From CAZCJU01 sp964562175 (lineage in GTDB: Bacteria > Bacillota > Clostridia > Oscillospirales > CAG-272): a stretch of 36,926 nucleotides of DNA. The notes beneath the pieces are model-generated. The model was not told the origin of the DNA. It searched no databases and worked only from the letters and a program-made list of their open reading frames with translations. Positions 1 to 9,183 of this stretch are shown piece by piece; positions within the stretch are counted from its first letter, which is position 1; each line of letters begins with the position of its first letter. Location of the stretch: assembly GCA_964562175.1 (NCBI GenBank), contig CAZLRV010000016.1, positions 1-36,926 on the forward strand, in the 5' to 3' direction. The position numbers were made by a program, and so were the translations under genes.

Positions 1-286
1 CGCCGGAACGAACGGAAACGAGAAGAGGATTCTCAAGATCGCCGAACTTCTTGCCGGTGATCGTTTCCATTTTCTCGATATACTCCATGATCTGTGCCTG
101 GATCTCGGGATTGATCTGCTTGCCGTCCTCATAATACTGAGTACAAGCCTCCGTTGTGATGGTGAATCCCTGAGGAACGGGAAGACCGATATTGGTCATT
201 TCCGCAAGGTTTGCACCCTTACCGCCGAGAAGCTCTCTCATGGATGCATTGCCCTCTGTAAAGAGGTAAACGTATTTCTTTGCCAT
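1..286 (-). CDS. ppdK: Pyruvate, phosphate dikinase, N-terminal part (truncated by window edge)
   Basis: Ninety-five codons are visible, starting at the ATG on positions 286-284. The protein begins MAKKYVYLFTEG and continues with LGGKGANLAEM and GLPVPQGFTITTEAC, the start of the nucleotide-binding domain of pyruvate phosphate dikinase. The last visible residues (VSVRSG) are the family's conserved ATP-site segment. An AAAGGA Shine-Dalgarno sits about 8 bases upstream of the ATG. The enzyme interconverts pyruvate, ATP and phosphate with PEP, AMP and pyrophosphate; in anaerobic Clostridia it often runs glycolytically with pyrophosphate. The rest of the gene lies outside the window. Confidence 0.96.
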   Translation of the reverse strand, partial: MAKKYVYLFTEGNASMRELLGGKGANLAEMTNIGLPVPQGFTITTEACTQYYEDGKQINPEIQAQIMEYIEKMETITGKKFGDLENPLLVSVRSG

Positions 287-330
287 TGCTTGCGTCCTTT
301 CGTTTATATAAGTTGTTTTTTTCTTTTTCA

Positions 331-346
331 GTGCCGTAATCGGCAC
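331..346. other. Short hairpin in the ppdK leader
   Basis: A 6-bp perfect stem (GTGCCG/CGGCAC) with a TAAT loop lies about 45 bases upstream of the ppdK start. In the ppdK direction it is followed by an A-rich, not T-rich, stretch, so it does not look like an intrinsic terminator. Its role is unknown; it may simply shape the 5' leader. The whole 287-445 gap is AT-rich and contains no coding sequence I can support. Confidence 0.4.
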
Positions 347-445
347 GCCGCTCTTTACTATACCATAAAAATATGTCAATATCTATACTTATAGTAAAAA
401 TGTTATAAATAATTTACCGTTGAGATATAATTTCGGCGTCCAAAC

Positions 446-2098
446 TCAAAGTAAAACGGCGTTTATCTTTTCTCTGAGCTTTAGTATATACTCCTCATCC
501 ATCGGATAATTTTCAAAGGTAAGCTCGCCGCAAACTCCCTCTTGTATCAGGTGCAGAGTGAACTGTCGTCCGTGTATCTGCTCGCAGAGCTGTAGAGCGC
601 GCATATCCTGCAAGCCGTCGTAGAACTGTCTTATTCTCATGCTTTCAAGTGCGACCCCGCCCTGTCCGGGGTATACCGAAAACGTATCTCCCGCAGGTAC
701 CCAACTGCCGCCGCAGGTGTCGATATACGGATTTATCGCATCGTGACTGCCGCAATTATTGTAGAAGTTATAGCCCCAATGCAAAAAGCCGTCTATGTTA
801 TACTTATACATAAGTACACCCATTATTCTCGTTCTCACACCGCTCATGGACATAAACCTGTTCGGTACATTTTTGTACTGTGCCGAGCAATAATAAGCCC
901 AAAGAGGCTGAACGCCCTCTTGCACAAACGGCTCTATACGGTCTATCGACGGCACGGGCGTTGTTACGGCACCGGACTTGTAAAGCTCTATATCCGATAC
1001 GGCATCAAGCACCGTAAAGCCCTCAAGCAGATCGGCTACCGCCTCACGTGCTTTTTTGTAATCCTCAAGGCATTCTCTCGGCGGCTCGTCCGATATGTGG
1101 AACATACATCTATCCTCAAGCCCTCTGCGTCTGAGATAGGTGAGAAGTCCCGTCAAAAACGACCGCAAGAAGCGTATATATTCATCGCCGAGCGCATCGG
1201 TCTGCTGACCGAAGCAGGGGCATTTCTCGCCCTTGCCGCGTCCGGTGGATACTATTATTTTCGGTGCGTGCTTTGCTCCCCATTGAGTAAACAGGTGAGA
1301 AAACTCAAAGTATTCCACGCCCGCCCTTTGGCACATATCCATATATTTGCCGAGCTGACGAAAATCAAATATATATCTCTCCGACGTTCTTTTTATCGGT
1401 ACGAGCTGTACCGTCGTTCGCTCCGCTCCCGGAGCCGTATCGAGCGGCGGCGTAAAAAGCGGCACGTAAGCCGTGTTTATTCCGTTTTGTACGCCGACCT
1501 TGACGAATTTTTCTATTATTTTCCAATGCTCCGAGGAAAACGGCTCGACTCCGTAATAATTCGCCAGACAATCGCAGTGAAGCCATTGAGTCACCTTTAC
1601 AGATTGCTTCGGTAAAAAGTGATAATTGAACGTCACCGACAGCTTGCAGACCGAGGTGACCTCGTCCTCGGAATACAGTGATACGGAAAGCTCCTGCGTT
1701 TGCCCTATGAATTTATCCTTTGCCATATCGGGATCAAACGATATCCACAGCGTTTTGAGTATTCCCGGCTCTGCCGTTATTCTCGTGCCGTTATAGCCGA
1801 GAGGCGAGAGCAGATCGGGGTAAAGCCCCGGAGTCTTTCTTAAATAGTTGTCGTCCGAGTCCTCGGGCGCGGCTATGGAAACGTAAACGCTTCCCACCTC
1901 GCGAACCGTCAGATATTTTGCGATATCTCCGTCCATTTGCAGTCGCATCGCCACCGGCTTGTCGGTGCTTGTATAAGCAAGCTGAAAAGCGAACGATTCC
2001 CCTCTGAGGACGGAAAGAGACTTAAGCTCCTTTTTGTCGGTTATTTGCTCGTCAATGAAGCATTTTTCCATTGACGAAACTATTTTCGTTTTTACCAT
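446..2098 (-). CDS. DUF4091 domain protein (glycoside-hydrolase-like)
   Basis: This 550-aa protein has the features of the DUF4091 family: an N-terminal beta-rich region (about residues 1-170) and then a TIM-barrel-like region with HISDEPP near residue 338 and LHWGYNFYNN in the C-terminal half. The C-terminal GGVALESMRIRQFYDGLQD stretch is the most diagnostic part. Members occur in polysaccharide-utilisation clusters and are suspected glycoside hydrolases, but no activity can be assigned from sequence. No signal peptide is visible, so it is probably cytoplasmic, unlike its two upstream neighbours. The start has an AAGG motif about 10 bases upstream. It is the 3'-most gene of a minus-strand run and follows the GHL10 gene by 21 bases. 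No clear terminator follows it. Confidence 0.85.
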   Translation of the reverse strand: MVKTKIVSSMEKCFIDEQITDKKELKSLSVLRGESFAFQLAYTSTDKPVAMRLQMDGDIAKYLTVREVGSVYVSIAAPEDSDDNYLRKTPGLYPDLLSPLGYNGTRITAEPGILKTLWISFDPDMAKDKFIGQTQELSVSLYSEDEVTSVCKLSVTFNYHFLPKQSVKVTQWLHCDCLANYYGVEPFSSEHWKIIEKFVKVGVQNGINTAYVPLFTPPLDTAPGAERTTVQLVPIKRTSERYIFDFRQLGKYMDMCQRAGVEYFEFSHLFTQWGAKHAPKIIVSTGRGKGEKCPCFGQQTDALGDEYIRFLRSFLTGLLTYLRRRGLEDRCMFHISDEPPRECLEDYKKAREAVADLLEGFTVLDAVSDIELYKSGAVTTPVPSIDRIEPFVQEGVQPLWAYYCSAQYKNVPNRFMSMSGVRTRIMGVLMYKYNIDGFLHWGYNFYNNCGSHDAINPYIDTCGGSWVPAGDTFSVYPGQGGVALESMRIRQFYDGLQDMRALQLCEQIHGRQFTLHLIQEGVCGELTFENYPMDEEYILKLREKINAVLL

Positions 2099-2119
2099 AT
2101 GACTTTTGCCTTGTTATTT

Positions 2120-3418
2120 TTATTTATATAACTTTTTTAATTCGTTTTTTACGCCCGCATCATTATTTGCGATAGACGAATAATTATAAAATATGCTTCC
2201 CTCATATTTCGAAAGCCTTGATGCGTTGTTCAGCTGCTTCGTTATCTCGCCCCTGTCCCACTCGCTTGCTCTGTACGTTGCAAGTGAGAAATAGAGCTTT
2301 ACGTCCGAATCCTTCATCTTCTTGTTCCACCATGTGGCAAGCGGAAGGAACGGAGCCGCCGTACTGCTGTGAGCCCAATATATCTGCGGGGCTATGTAAT
2401 CGACATAACCGCCCTCGACCCACGCCAGCGTGTCGCAGTAGATACCGCTGTACGATTCAAAGCCCTTTGTGGGTGAACCGCCGTTTGAGCCGTTATCGTT
2501 CTGCCAAATACCGCCGGGACCGACACCGAACAAAACCTTTTCGTTCTTGGATTTTACCGTATCGTATACAGCCTTTATCATCTTGTTTATGTTGTCACGG
2601 CGAAAATCCGCCACGTTATCGTAGCCCGAACCGTACTTCTTGTACGTTTCATCGTCGTTAAACGGCTGATTGTCTATCAAATACGGGTAGAAATAGTCGT
2701 CGAATATGATTCCGTCAACGTCGTAATTCTCGACTATCTCGGCAACTCCGTCGCATACGAGCTGTCTTACCTCGGGCAGACCCGCATCGTATACGAGATT
2801 TGCGTTTGCGTAATTTACCACCCATTCGGGGTGAAGTCTTGCCGGATTGTTCTCGGCAAGGTCCTCAAGGTTTACCTTTGGGGCGGCTTTGCTGCCGTTT
2901 GTGATGCGCAGGGGGTTCACCCATGCGTGCAGCTGTATTCCCTCGGCGTGCGACTTTTCGACCATATATTCAAGTATATCGAAATCGTCTGTCAAGGGCT
3001 TGCCCTGCTTGCCCGTCAAGCATTCGGAGGTGGGGTATATCTTGGATTTGTATAGCGCATCGGACATCGGTCTTACCTGGAAGAATATAGCGTTGAGTCC
3101 GACTTCCTTTACCGTGCTTATAACGGTATCCGCCTCACGCTTAAGCGAGTCGGGATCAAGCCCCGCCCGTGACGGAAAATCTATATTCCATACCGATGCG
3201 AGCCAAACACCTCTCATCTCGTCAACCTCCGCACTGCCCTTGTTATCATCCTCGGTAGCATCGGGCTGTGTTACCGCCTCTGTCTGCGCTTGCGTTGCCT
3301 CACCCGTTACATCGTCCGTGACGGTAGAGCCTGTCGGCGTACTGCAGGAGATGAGCGTAGTCAGACAAAGAATGCACGCAAGATAAAATATTATGCCTTT
3401 TTCGGTTCTTCTTGCCAT
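2120..3418 (-). CDS. Family-10-like glycosyl hydrolase lipoprotein (GHL10/DUF187)
   Basis: This 432-aa protein begins with a hydrophobic signal ending in the lipobox LISC (Cys25), so it should be a lipid-anchored surface protein. A threonine/glutamate-rich linker runs to about residue 65. The GHL10 (DUF187) barrel then starts with EMRGVWLASVWNIDFPS and includes NAIFFQVRPMSDALY, LHAWVNPLR and DGIIFDDYFYP, all strongly typical of the family. Such proteins act on extracellular carbohydrates or cell-wall glycans, with substrate mostly undefined. Its Shine-Dalgarno (GAGG, 8-base spacing) lies inside the last codons of the upstream dockerin gene, only 3 bases apart, which indicates co-translation. 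Confidence 0.9.
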   Translation of the reverse strand: MARRTEKGIIFYLACILCLTTLISCSTPTGSTVTDDVTGEATQAQTEAVTQPDATEDDNKGSAEVDEMRGVWLASVWNIDFPSRAGLDPDSLKREADTVISTVKEVGLNAIFFQVRPMSDALYKSKIYPTSECLTGKQGKPLTDDFDILEYMVEKSHAEGIQLHAWVNPLRITNGSKAAPKVNLEDLAENNPARLHPEWVVNYANANLVYDAGLPEVRQLVCDGVAEIVENYDVDGIIFDDYFYPYLIDNQPFNDDETYKKYGSGYDNVADFRRDNINKMIKAVYDTVKSKNEKVLFGVGPGGIWQNDNGSNGGSPTKGFESYSGIYCDTLAWVEGGYVDYIAPQIYWAHSSTAAPFLPLATWWNKKMKDSDVKLYFSLATYRASEWDRGEITKQLNNASRLSKYEGSIFYNYSSIANNDAGVKNELKKLYK

Positions 3419-3421
3419 TTT

Positions 3422-4954
3422 TTATTGCCTCATTTTTATCATTATTGCCGCAACGTCTTTTTCGTCGGTGACACCGTCGGCATTTATGTCGGAGAAATGA
3501 CCCTCTACATCATAGCCCGCCAAAAACGCATCGAAGCTCATGATATCCTTTATCGAAATCACACCGTCAAGGTCGCAATCCTCCGCTACCGTAAAGCGAG
3601 CGTTTACGGAGTTCATAAGGTCGCTTAGGATCAAGTCGGGCGAGTGCGATATGCAATAGCCGCCGTCTGTATACCAGCCTTGGAATATAAGCTCGCCCGT
3701 CGGTGCGGCAGAAAGTGTTCTGTTTGAGTACGTGTTATTATAATTGCCGCTTACCGTACCGCCGTCCTCACAGCTCACCCTCACTTTGTATACCACATCG
3801 TCGCCGAGTGCGGATGAAAGATGAGGTGTGCCCTCCTTGCCTATAAGCTGACCGAAGTCGGAGCCGAGCATATAAGCGACATATCCGCTCTCAAGCTGAG
3901 CCTTTGTCACCTTTTCGACAACACCGTCAAAGTTTGAAAAAGCTTGTCCTCTGTGTGAGCCGACACCGCTCAAGCCCGGTGCCCTATAGTAATTGTTTTC
4001 CAATACCACCGCATCGGCACGTCCGACAAGACCGCCGACGGAGCCGTAATTCTCGTTATCGACATCGGTGGATATCGTGCCGAATGACACGCAATCGTCA
4101 ATGCTCCACCTTAATATGCCGAAAATACCGCCCGTGGAGAAAAGTCCCGTGACCTTACCGGAGTTCAAACAGCTCCTTGCACCGTAGCCGTTGCCGCAGA
4201 TACCGCCGGAGGATGAAAGATTCGAGGTGACATTGCCCGAATTTCGGCATCTTACAAGCAGATTTTCGGAATACGCCGAAATACCGCCGGCATATGCGCT
4301 CGAACCCGTTTTTGAGGTGGTAAACACGTTTGAGGAGTTGGAACAACCGTATACAATGCCCTCATCAAGTGCAACTATACCGCCCGCACCGAGTCGGGCA
4401 TTCGTTGCGGTTATAAGATTGCCCTCGCTTGAGCAATTTATTATAGAGCCTCTGTTCTCGCCGGCAATACCGCCCGCCATATCGGGCGTTTCGATATAAG
4501 ACGCTTTAACAGTGAGGTCTTTCACCGTGCCGTCCTCGCCTATGACACCGAAAAAGCCACAGCTCGTAACCTCGCCGGCTGATATGGCTATACCGGTAAC
4601 GGTATGACCGCCGCCGTCAAACGTGCCGTTGTACGGCGTGCATTCGGTCTCCGAGAGCCTACAGCCTATCGGCACCCAGACCTCCGCACCGCAAGCGGGG
4701 TTGAGCGAGCCGGAGGAGGTCAAAACACCGGAATTGTATACGATATCGTCGAGCAGTACCGCATCGGCGTTTGGCTGTGCTTGTCCCTCGTAAGCTCCCA
4801 TACCGTTTACAAGCTCACCGAACAGCTTAAGCTGCTCCCTTGTGGATATTTGATAAACGCCGTCAACGCACGGCAGCTCGTCCGCACCGTAGGTTATCAC
4901 GGTGCAGGCAAGGAGCAGTGAAGCACACAATAATAAGGAAATAATTTTTTTCAT
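3422..4954 (-). CDS. Secreted GLUG-type beta-helix protein with C-terminal dockerin
   Basis: This is a 510-aa exported protein. A signal peptide covers about residues 1-23 (cleavage after YGA). From about 80 to 330 there are GLUG-like repeats (FDGGGHTVTGI, AGGIAGENRGSI, GGLVGRAD), predicting a right-handed beta-helix. Residues of about 395-455 resemble an InlB B-type repeat (FQGWYTDGG). The last 55 residues are a type I dockerin: two calcium loops, DCDLDGVISIKD and DINADGVTDEKD, separated by a linker. Dockerins bind cohesins, so the protein may be displayed on a scaffoldin or cell surface. No catalytic domain is recognisable. No convincing ribosome-binding site precedes the ATG. It sits 22 bases downstream of the sugar isomerase gene. 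Confidence 0.88.
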   Translation of the reverse strand: MKKIISLLLCASLLLACTVITYGADELPCVDGVYQISTREQLKLFGELVNGMGAYEGQAQPNADAVLLDDIVYNSGVLTSSGSLNPACGAEVWVPIGCRLSETECTPYNGTFDGGGHTVTGIAISAGEVTSCGFFGVIGEDGTVKDLTVKASYIETPDMAGGIAGENRGSIINCSSEGNLITATNARLGAGGIVALDEGIVYGCSNSSNVFTTSKTGSSAYAGGISAYSENLLVRCRNSGNVTSNLSSSGGICGNGYGARSCLNSGKVTGLFSTGGIFGILRWSIDDCVSFGTISTDVDNENYGSVGGLVGRADAVVLENNYYRAPGLSGVGSHRGQAFSNFDGVVEKVTKAQLESGYVAYMLGSDFGQLIGKEGTPHLSSALGDDVVYKVRVSCEDGGTVSGNYNNTYSNRTLSAAPTGELIFQGWYTDGGYCISHSPDLILSDLMNSVNARFTVAEDCDLDGVISIKDIMSFDAFLAGYDVEGHFSDINADGVTDEKDVAAIMIKMRQ

Positions 4955-4976
4955 ATTACTATATTATCGTAATAAC

Positions 4977-5945
4977 TCAAGCCCACGACATCGTGGAGGG
5001 CTTGGGTGAGGTCATTATAGCCTCCTTGAGGAAAGCCACCGCCTTTTCAAGTCCTTCGTCTACCGACATCAAGCTGTCCTCATGCTCGATAGACATTACT
5101 CTGTCATAGCCGCAGAGACGGAGCATGGAAACGATATCACGCCAATATTGCATATCGTGACCGTAGCCCACCGCACGGAATACCCATGCGCGGTTTATCT
5201 CGTCGCTGTAATGCTTCGTATCAAGCACACCTATTTTTGCCTTCGTGTACTCGTCTATTCTCGTGTCCTTTGCATGGAAATGGAATATTGCGCCCTTGAG
5301 CATGCGTATTGCCTCGCATATATCCATACCCTGCCAAATGAGATGCGACGGGTCGAAGTTTGCGCCTATTATATCGCCGACTGCACCACGGAGCTTCAGC
5401 AGTGTTTCCGTATTGTAAACGCAGAAGCCGGGGTGCATTTCAAATGCTATTTCGTTTACCGAATGCGCGCGGCAAAATTCAGCCGTCTTTTTCCAATACG
5501 GTATAAGCACCTCGTTCCACTGATAGTCAAGCACTGCAAGGTAATCCTCGGGCCAAGGGCAGGTCACCCAGTTGGGATATTTTGCGCCGTCATGGTCGCC
5601 GGGACAGCCGGAGAAGGTTATAACGGTGTTTATATGCATTTTCTCGGCAAGCAGAACGGTCTTTTTGAAAGCCTCGTCATATGCCTCGGCGGTCTTTTTG
5701 TCGGGATGCACAGGGTTTCCGTGGCAGGACAGTGCAGATACGGTCATACCGTATTTTTCGATAAGGGCTATGAAGTCATTATAAGCGCCCTCGTCATTTA
5801 ACAGCTTATCCGGGTCGCAATGAGCAGTGCCGGGATAGCCGCCGCAGCCAAGCTCTATTGCCTCAACTCCGAGCGAGGCAAGATAGGGCAATACCTCCTC
5901 AAGCGGCTTGTTGCCGTAAAGATTTGTCAATACTCCGAGTTTCAT
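4977..5945 (-). CDS. Sugar phosphate isomerase/epimerase-like TIM barrel protein
   Basis: This 322-aa protein is of the AP-endonuclease-2/xylose-isomerase-like fold. It begins MKLGVLTNLYGNKPLEEVL. Metal-site segments typical of the superfamily are visible: EMHPGFCVYN, NFDPSHLIWQGMD, FHFHAKDTR and MSIEHED, which supply Glu, Asp, His and Glu ligands. Relatives isomerise or epimerise keto-sugars, inososes or related polyols; the exact substrate is not readable. A GAGG ribosome site lies 8 bases before the ATG. The setting between membrane/surface genes and glycan-associated genes suggests it processes a sugar released by the cluster, which is inference. Confidence 0.88.
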   Translation of the reverse strand: MKLGVLTNLYGNKPLEEVLPYLASLGVEAIELGCGGYPGTAHCDPDKLLNDEGAYNDFIALIEKYGMTVSALSCHGNPVHPDKKTAEAYDEAFKKTVLLAEKMHINTVITFSGCPGDHDGAKYPNWVTCPWPEDYLAVLDYQWNEVLIPYWKKTAEFCRAHSVNEIAFEMHPGFCVYNTETLLKLRGAVGDIIGANFDPSHLIWQGMDICEAIRMLKGAIFHFHAKDTRIDEYTKAKIGVLDTKHYSDEINRAWVFRAVGYGHDMQYWRDIVSMLRLCGYDRVMSIEHEDSLMSVDEGLEKAVAFLKEAIMTSPKPSTMSWA

Positions 5946-5986
5946 TTCATATACCTCTTTATAAATAATTTATTTTTTGACTTTTT

Positions 5987-6310
5987 TCAGCGGTAATATA
6001 CGTAATATACCGTTACGGTGCGATATGCGCCATGCTCCTTGTCGTAGCCCTCAAGCACCGCACCCTCAAGCGACATCAGCTCATATGCCTTAAGTGCGTC
6101 AATGTCGGCTCTGTAGACCACTTCCTTTGACGAGGTCACTATAAGCTCGCCGTTTCTTATATTACAGCCGCCCTCTTTTCCGATAACGACATCGCCGTTT
6201 TCGGTCTGCTCGGTCACATATCTCAGTCTGTGGCGGCTTATCTTTTCCGCCATCTCACGTCTGAATTGCACCGAGTCCTCTTTTTTTCCTCCGAAAAGCT
6301 TAAACATCAT
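5987..6310 (-). CDS. Hypothetical 107-aa protein coupled to the DUF2079 gene
   Basis: I do not recognise this protein. It is soluble-looking, starts with a basic segment (FKLFGGKK), then a charged helix (residues 10-35) and a beta-rich region ending in several tyrosines (TVTVYYVYYR). Its ATG overlaps the stop of the upstream DUF2079 gene in an ATGA arrangement, so translation is very likely coupled. No signal peptide or membrane segment is seen. It may be an accessory factor for the membrane protein, which is inferred only from the overlap. Confidence 0.7.
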   Translation of the reverse strand: MMFKLFGGKKEDSVQFRREMAEKISRHRLRYVTEQTENGDVVIGKEGGCNIRNGELIVTSSKEVVYRADIDALKAYELMSLEGAVLEGYDKEHGAYRTVTVYYVYYR

Positions 6311-8139
6311 TCACCCTTATATTTCATCAAGGCAAGCCAACCCTCTATATACTTTACGCACTCGTAATCGTCATCGTTCTCGTACTGTGCGGCATACAGC
6401 CGTCTGTTCTTTGCGTAACGCAGATCGAGGACAACGTAATCGGTCGTGACCGTATTCTGGTCTTTCTTGTCATAATGGTCGAGGTCGTATATATATTCTC
6501 TTTGAGAGCAGGTGGTAACATAGAACGTGCTTGATGCAACGCTTGCATCCTCGGGAATATCGAGTAGCGTCTGTCTTACCTCGACGTGCTTGTCGTAATT
6601 GTTAATGTAATTTACGATATAATTGCCTCTGTAGCATATATATTGCACGAATATAAGAAGAGCGGAGCAGGCGGCAAAGCTCAATCCGATACGCTTCATC
6701 TTGGGCGTAAAGTCTTTATAATTGAGTATTGCCAAATAAACGAGCATTGCACCGGTCGCATATGTATATTGGAAATTTATCGAATGCTGATATAAATAAT
6801 CGGGCATGAGATTTACGAGAATGAACGGACAAAGCAGTATATATCTTGCGTATTTTTTCGTTATAACGGGCAAAAAGCCGAGCGGGGCGAGCATTTGCAG
6901 AATAAACTCGGTCTTTGATGCGTAATCGCCCTCCGGTGCGGTCGTCTCAAAGCACTCCTTTATCACATTTGCGGGAGATATTATAATAGATTTGATAACG
7001 GTAAGAAGTCCGCCGTCTTTCTCATAGATAAAATTATCGTATCTGTTCGACATTACACCCGAATAGCCGTAGTTTTCAAGATAAGCTATAACGCCGCCGA
7101 AATACGCAAAGCCGAGGACAAGCAGGCTCAAGCCCTTTTTAATGCCCTTGCCCGAAAGCAGAACGTACAACGCTATGAATATGACGTATACCGCTGCATC
7201 CTCCTTTACCATGCAGACGGCAAGAGAGAAGATCAGCGTGCCTATCAATTTGTCTTTCTCGATAAAGTAGAGAAGCCACATGATAAGCGGTGCCAAAAAC
7301 TTGTTTTCATGCAGGTCGTAATAACAGCCGCCAGTGAAAGCCGGGAAAAGCACATACAAGAACGAAAAGGCGGCAGTGGCTTTGTTCGAAAGTCCGACCT
7401 TTTTGCATATGAGATAGGTCGGTATAACGCCGGAGGCTATGGTGACGGCTTGACATATCTCAAGCGTTATAGGGTCGGGGAATATGGCATATATAGGTAA
7501 AAATAAATAATAAATGGGCGAAACGTGTATCTTGAAGTGCGAGAGCAGAATGTCCCTCTCCGTCGTGGTCAGCGGTTGAAGCGTCTTTTTCATATAATAG
7601 AACATCTGCGAGAATATACCGAAGTCGAAGTTGGGCGTGGATTGCGTAAGCACACGGAAAACGCCCTGAATGCTTACGAATACCGCAAAAAACAAGCCGC
7701 AGACTATAACGAATAGCTTAAGCATCCTGCCCGATATATCGAAATCGAGCCGTGCCTGCCCGAGGACGTAAACGACTATCGCAAGCAGACACAAAAGCAT
7801 ACCGAGGTTAAACCATTCATCTCTGTATTGAGCCATGCATATCAAGGCGTATATCAAATACGAAAGCAGCAGATACACCCTTTGCATACTTTCCGCAACC
7901 TCGTCGTGCCTCGTCAGCCTCAAGGAAAAATCGATAAGCGTAAAGAGCAAAAACGTAAGGAGGATCTGACACACGAGCATGAAAAAATTATTTTCGGCAA
8001 AGAAAGCCGTTGAATGAAACAGCCTCTCCTCACTTCCGTGCAGAAGCAGGGATAAAATATTCATCGTAAACAAGCTGCTCAGCGCACGCCTTACCACCGA
8101 GTCAAGCTTGATACTCTTAATATAATCGATAATACTCAT
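6307..8139 (-). CDS. DUF2079 family multi-pass membrane protein
   Basis: This 610-aa polytopic protein has roughly a dozen hydrophobic segments spread over residues 10-500 and a soluble C-terminal tail. The stretch NFDFGIFSQMFYYM near residue 170, LSHFKIHVSPIYYLFLPIYAIFPDP and YDLHENKFLAPLIMW match the DUF2079 family, which is distantly related to GT-C-type integral membrane glycosyltransferases (established family relationship; activity uncharacterised). The C-terminal region contains SSTFYVTTCSQREYIYDLDHY. A glycosyltransferase role at the membrane is possible but not shown. It overlaps the 107-aa gene by 4 bases and follows the TraB-family gene by 33 bases. The ribosome site is weak and distant (AAAGGA about 17 bases away). 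Confidence 0.87.
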   Translation of the reverse strand: MSIIDYIKSIKLDSVVRRALSSLFTMNILSLLLHGSEERLFHSTAFFAENNFFMLVCQILLTFLLFTLIDFSLRLTRHDEVAESMQRVYLLLSYLIYALICMAQYRDEWFNLGMLLCLLAIVVYVLGQARLDFDISGRMLKLFVIVCGLFFAVFVSIQGVFRVLTQSTPNFDFGIFSQMFYYMKKTLQPLTTTERDILLSHFKIHVSPIYYLFLPIYAIFPDPITLEICQAVTIASGVIPTYLICKKVGLSNKATAAFSFLYVLFPAFTGGCYYDLHENKFLAPLIMWLLYFIEKDKLIGTLIFSLAVCMVKEDAAVYVIFIALYVLLSGKGIKKGLSLLVLGFAYFGGVIAYLENYGYSGVMSNRYDNFIYEKDGGLLTVIKSIIISPANVIKECFETTAPEGDYASKTEFILQMLAPLGFLPVITKKYARYILLCPFILVNLMPDYLYQHSINFQYTYATGAMLVYLAILNYKDFTPKMKRIGLSFAACSALLIFVQYICYRGNYIVNYINNYDKHVEVRQTLLDIPEDASVASSTFYVTTCSQREYIYDLDHYDKKDQNTVTTDYVVLDLRYAKNRRLYAAQYENDDDYECVKYIEGWLALMKYKGE

Positions 8140-8172
8140 AACAAATTTATTCGAATTCCTTTATTTTTCACT

Positions 8173-9132
8173 TCAGCCCACTCTTTTAACGTCGTAGCCC
8201 TCGTTTATGAGAAGCTGTATTACACCGTTCTCGCCGCACATATGTGCCGCACCGACTACATAGAAAACGCTGTAGCCCTCATTTAGGTATTCTTCGGCAC
8301 GCTGTGCCATGCCCTTGTTTCTGTCCGTGAGCATGACTCTGTCATATGTTTCGTAATCGGGATCGGGCGAACCGAAGGAGAGCAGTGCGGTAAGCTCGTT
8401 TTGCGTAGCCATCAGGTCGTCACGTCCTCTTTTATATATGTCAAGCATATATTCGTATTGAAGCACCTGCGCATCCGTTTCGGCGGTGAGCATGGACAAT
8501 ATCGTGTCATCGTATACGGAGTCGGGTATATCAAACGAAAGAGAGGTCTGAAATTCGACGGATTCTATCTCAAGTATCCGCTTGCCGCTCTGCTTTGCCG
8601 AGTTGAGGAAATGGCGGTCGATGCCGTATTCGGTATCGTAGCCGGAGGCATCTATTATCCGCTGTGAAAGTATTTGCTGCCAGAGCGATATATGGAGCTT
8701 ATCCATATCCGCCATGCTCATGCCGTTGGCGGCAAGAAAGCCGCTGTCGGTGAAATATTCAACGCACGCATCGTACGTCTCTTTGCTCAAATGGTCGGCG
8801 GCACTCGTTCCGTCCTTATACATATACGTAAGCAGCTCGGCGGCGGCAAATTCTTCCCCGCCCGCCTCGGCGGCACGCTCGTACTCTATAATGTCGCATT
8901 CGACTGCGAGATATTGACATTGCTCATACGCCGACTCTATATAATCGGGCAACGGGTACATACTCTCATCGCCTATGTGTATCGAGCCTAAAAAGTATAT
9001 TTTCGCTCCGCCCTCACCCTCAAGCAACCACATTGCCGGGGCATATTCATTCGTCGAGCAGGCGGTAAACAGAGAAAGCGTGCTTATCAAGAGCGCAAGA
9101 ACGAGAAGCAGAGAGGTTATTTTTTTATTCAT
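8173..9132 (-). CDS. TraB/GumN family lipoprotein
   Basis: This is a 319-aa lipoprotein. I chose the ATG at 9132-9130 rather than an in-frame ATG 63 bases upstream because it has AGGAGA 6 bases away and starts a proper signal sequence ending FTAC (lipid-modified Cys25). The mature part carries the TraB/GumN/TIKI signature: GGAKIYFLGSIHIGDESMYP near the N-terminus, and a late VVGAAHMCGENGVIQLL, which provide the two conserved histidine regions. TIKI homologues are metalloproteases; the bacterial members are largely uncharacterised. It is the first gene of the left-hand minus-strand run, with a promoter at 9184-9212. Confidence 0.9.
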   Translation of the reverse strand: MNKKITSLLLVLALLISTLSLFTACSTNEYAPAMWLLEGEGGAKIYFLGSIHIGDESMYPLPDYIESAYEQCQYLAVECDIIEYERAAEAGGEEFAAAELLTYMYKDGTSAADHLSKETYDACVEYFTDSGFLAANGMSMADMDKLHISLWQQILSQRIIDASGYDTEYGIDRHFLNSAKQSGKRILEIESVEFQTSLSFDIPDSVYDDTILSMLTAETDAQVLQYEYMLDIYKRGRDDLMATQNELTALLSFGSPDPDYETYDRVMLTDRNKGMAQRAEEYLNEGYSVFYVVGAAHMCGENGVIQLLINEGYDVKRVG

Positions 9133-9183
9133 ATCGGGTCTCCTTCCTCGGCTCAGCCGAGTGTGACAGAGTAATCTCATCCT

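Noticed and set aside
331..346. Terminator between the DUF4091 gene and ppdK
   Set aside because: The 6-bp hairpin is followed by A-rich, not T-rich, sequence in the direction of transcription.
743..1615. Long plus-strand open frame (290 codons) opposite the DUF4091 gene
   Set aside because: It is the antisense shadow of a well-supported gene, lacks a ribosome site, and its composition is rich in Arg and Tyr with no recognisable motif.
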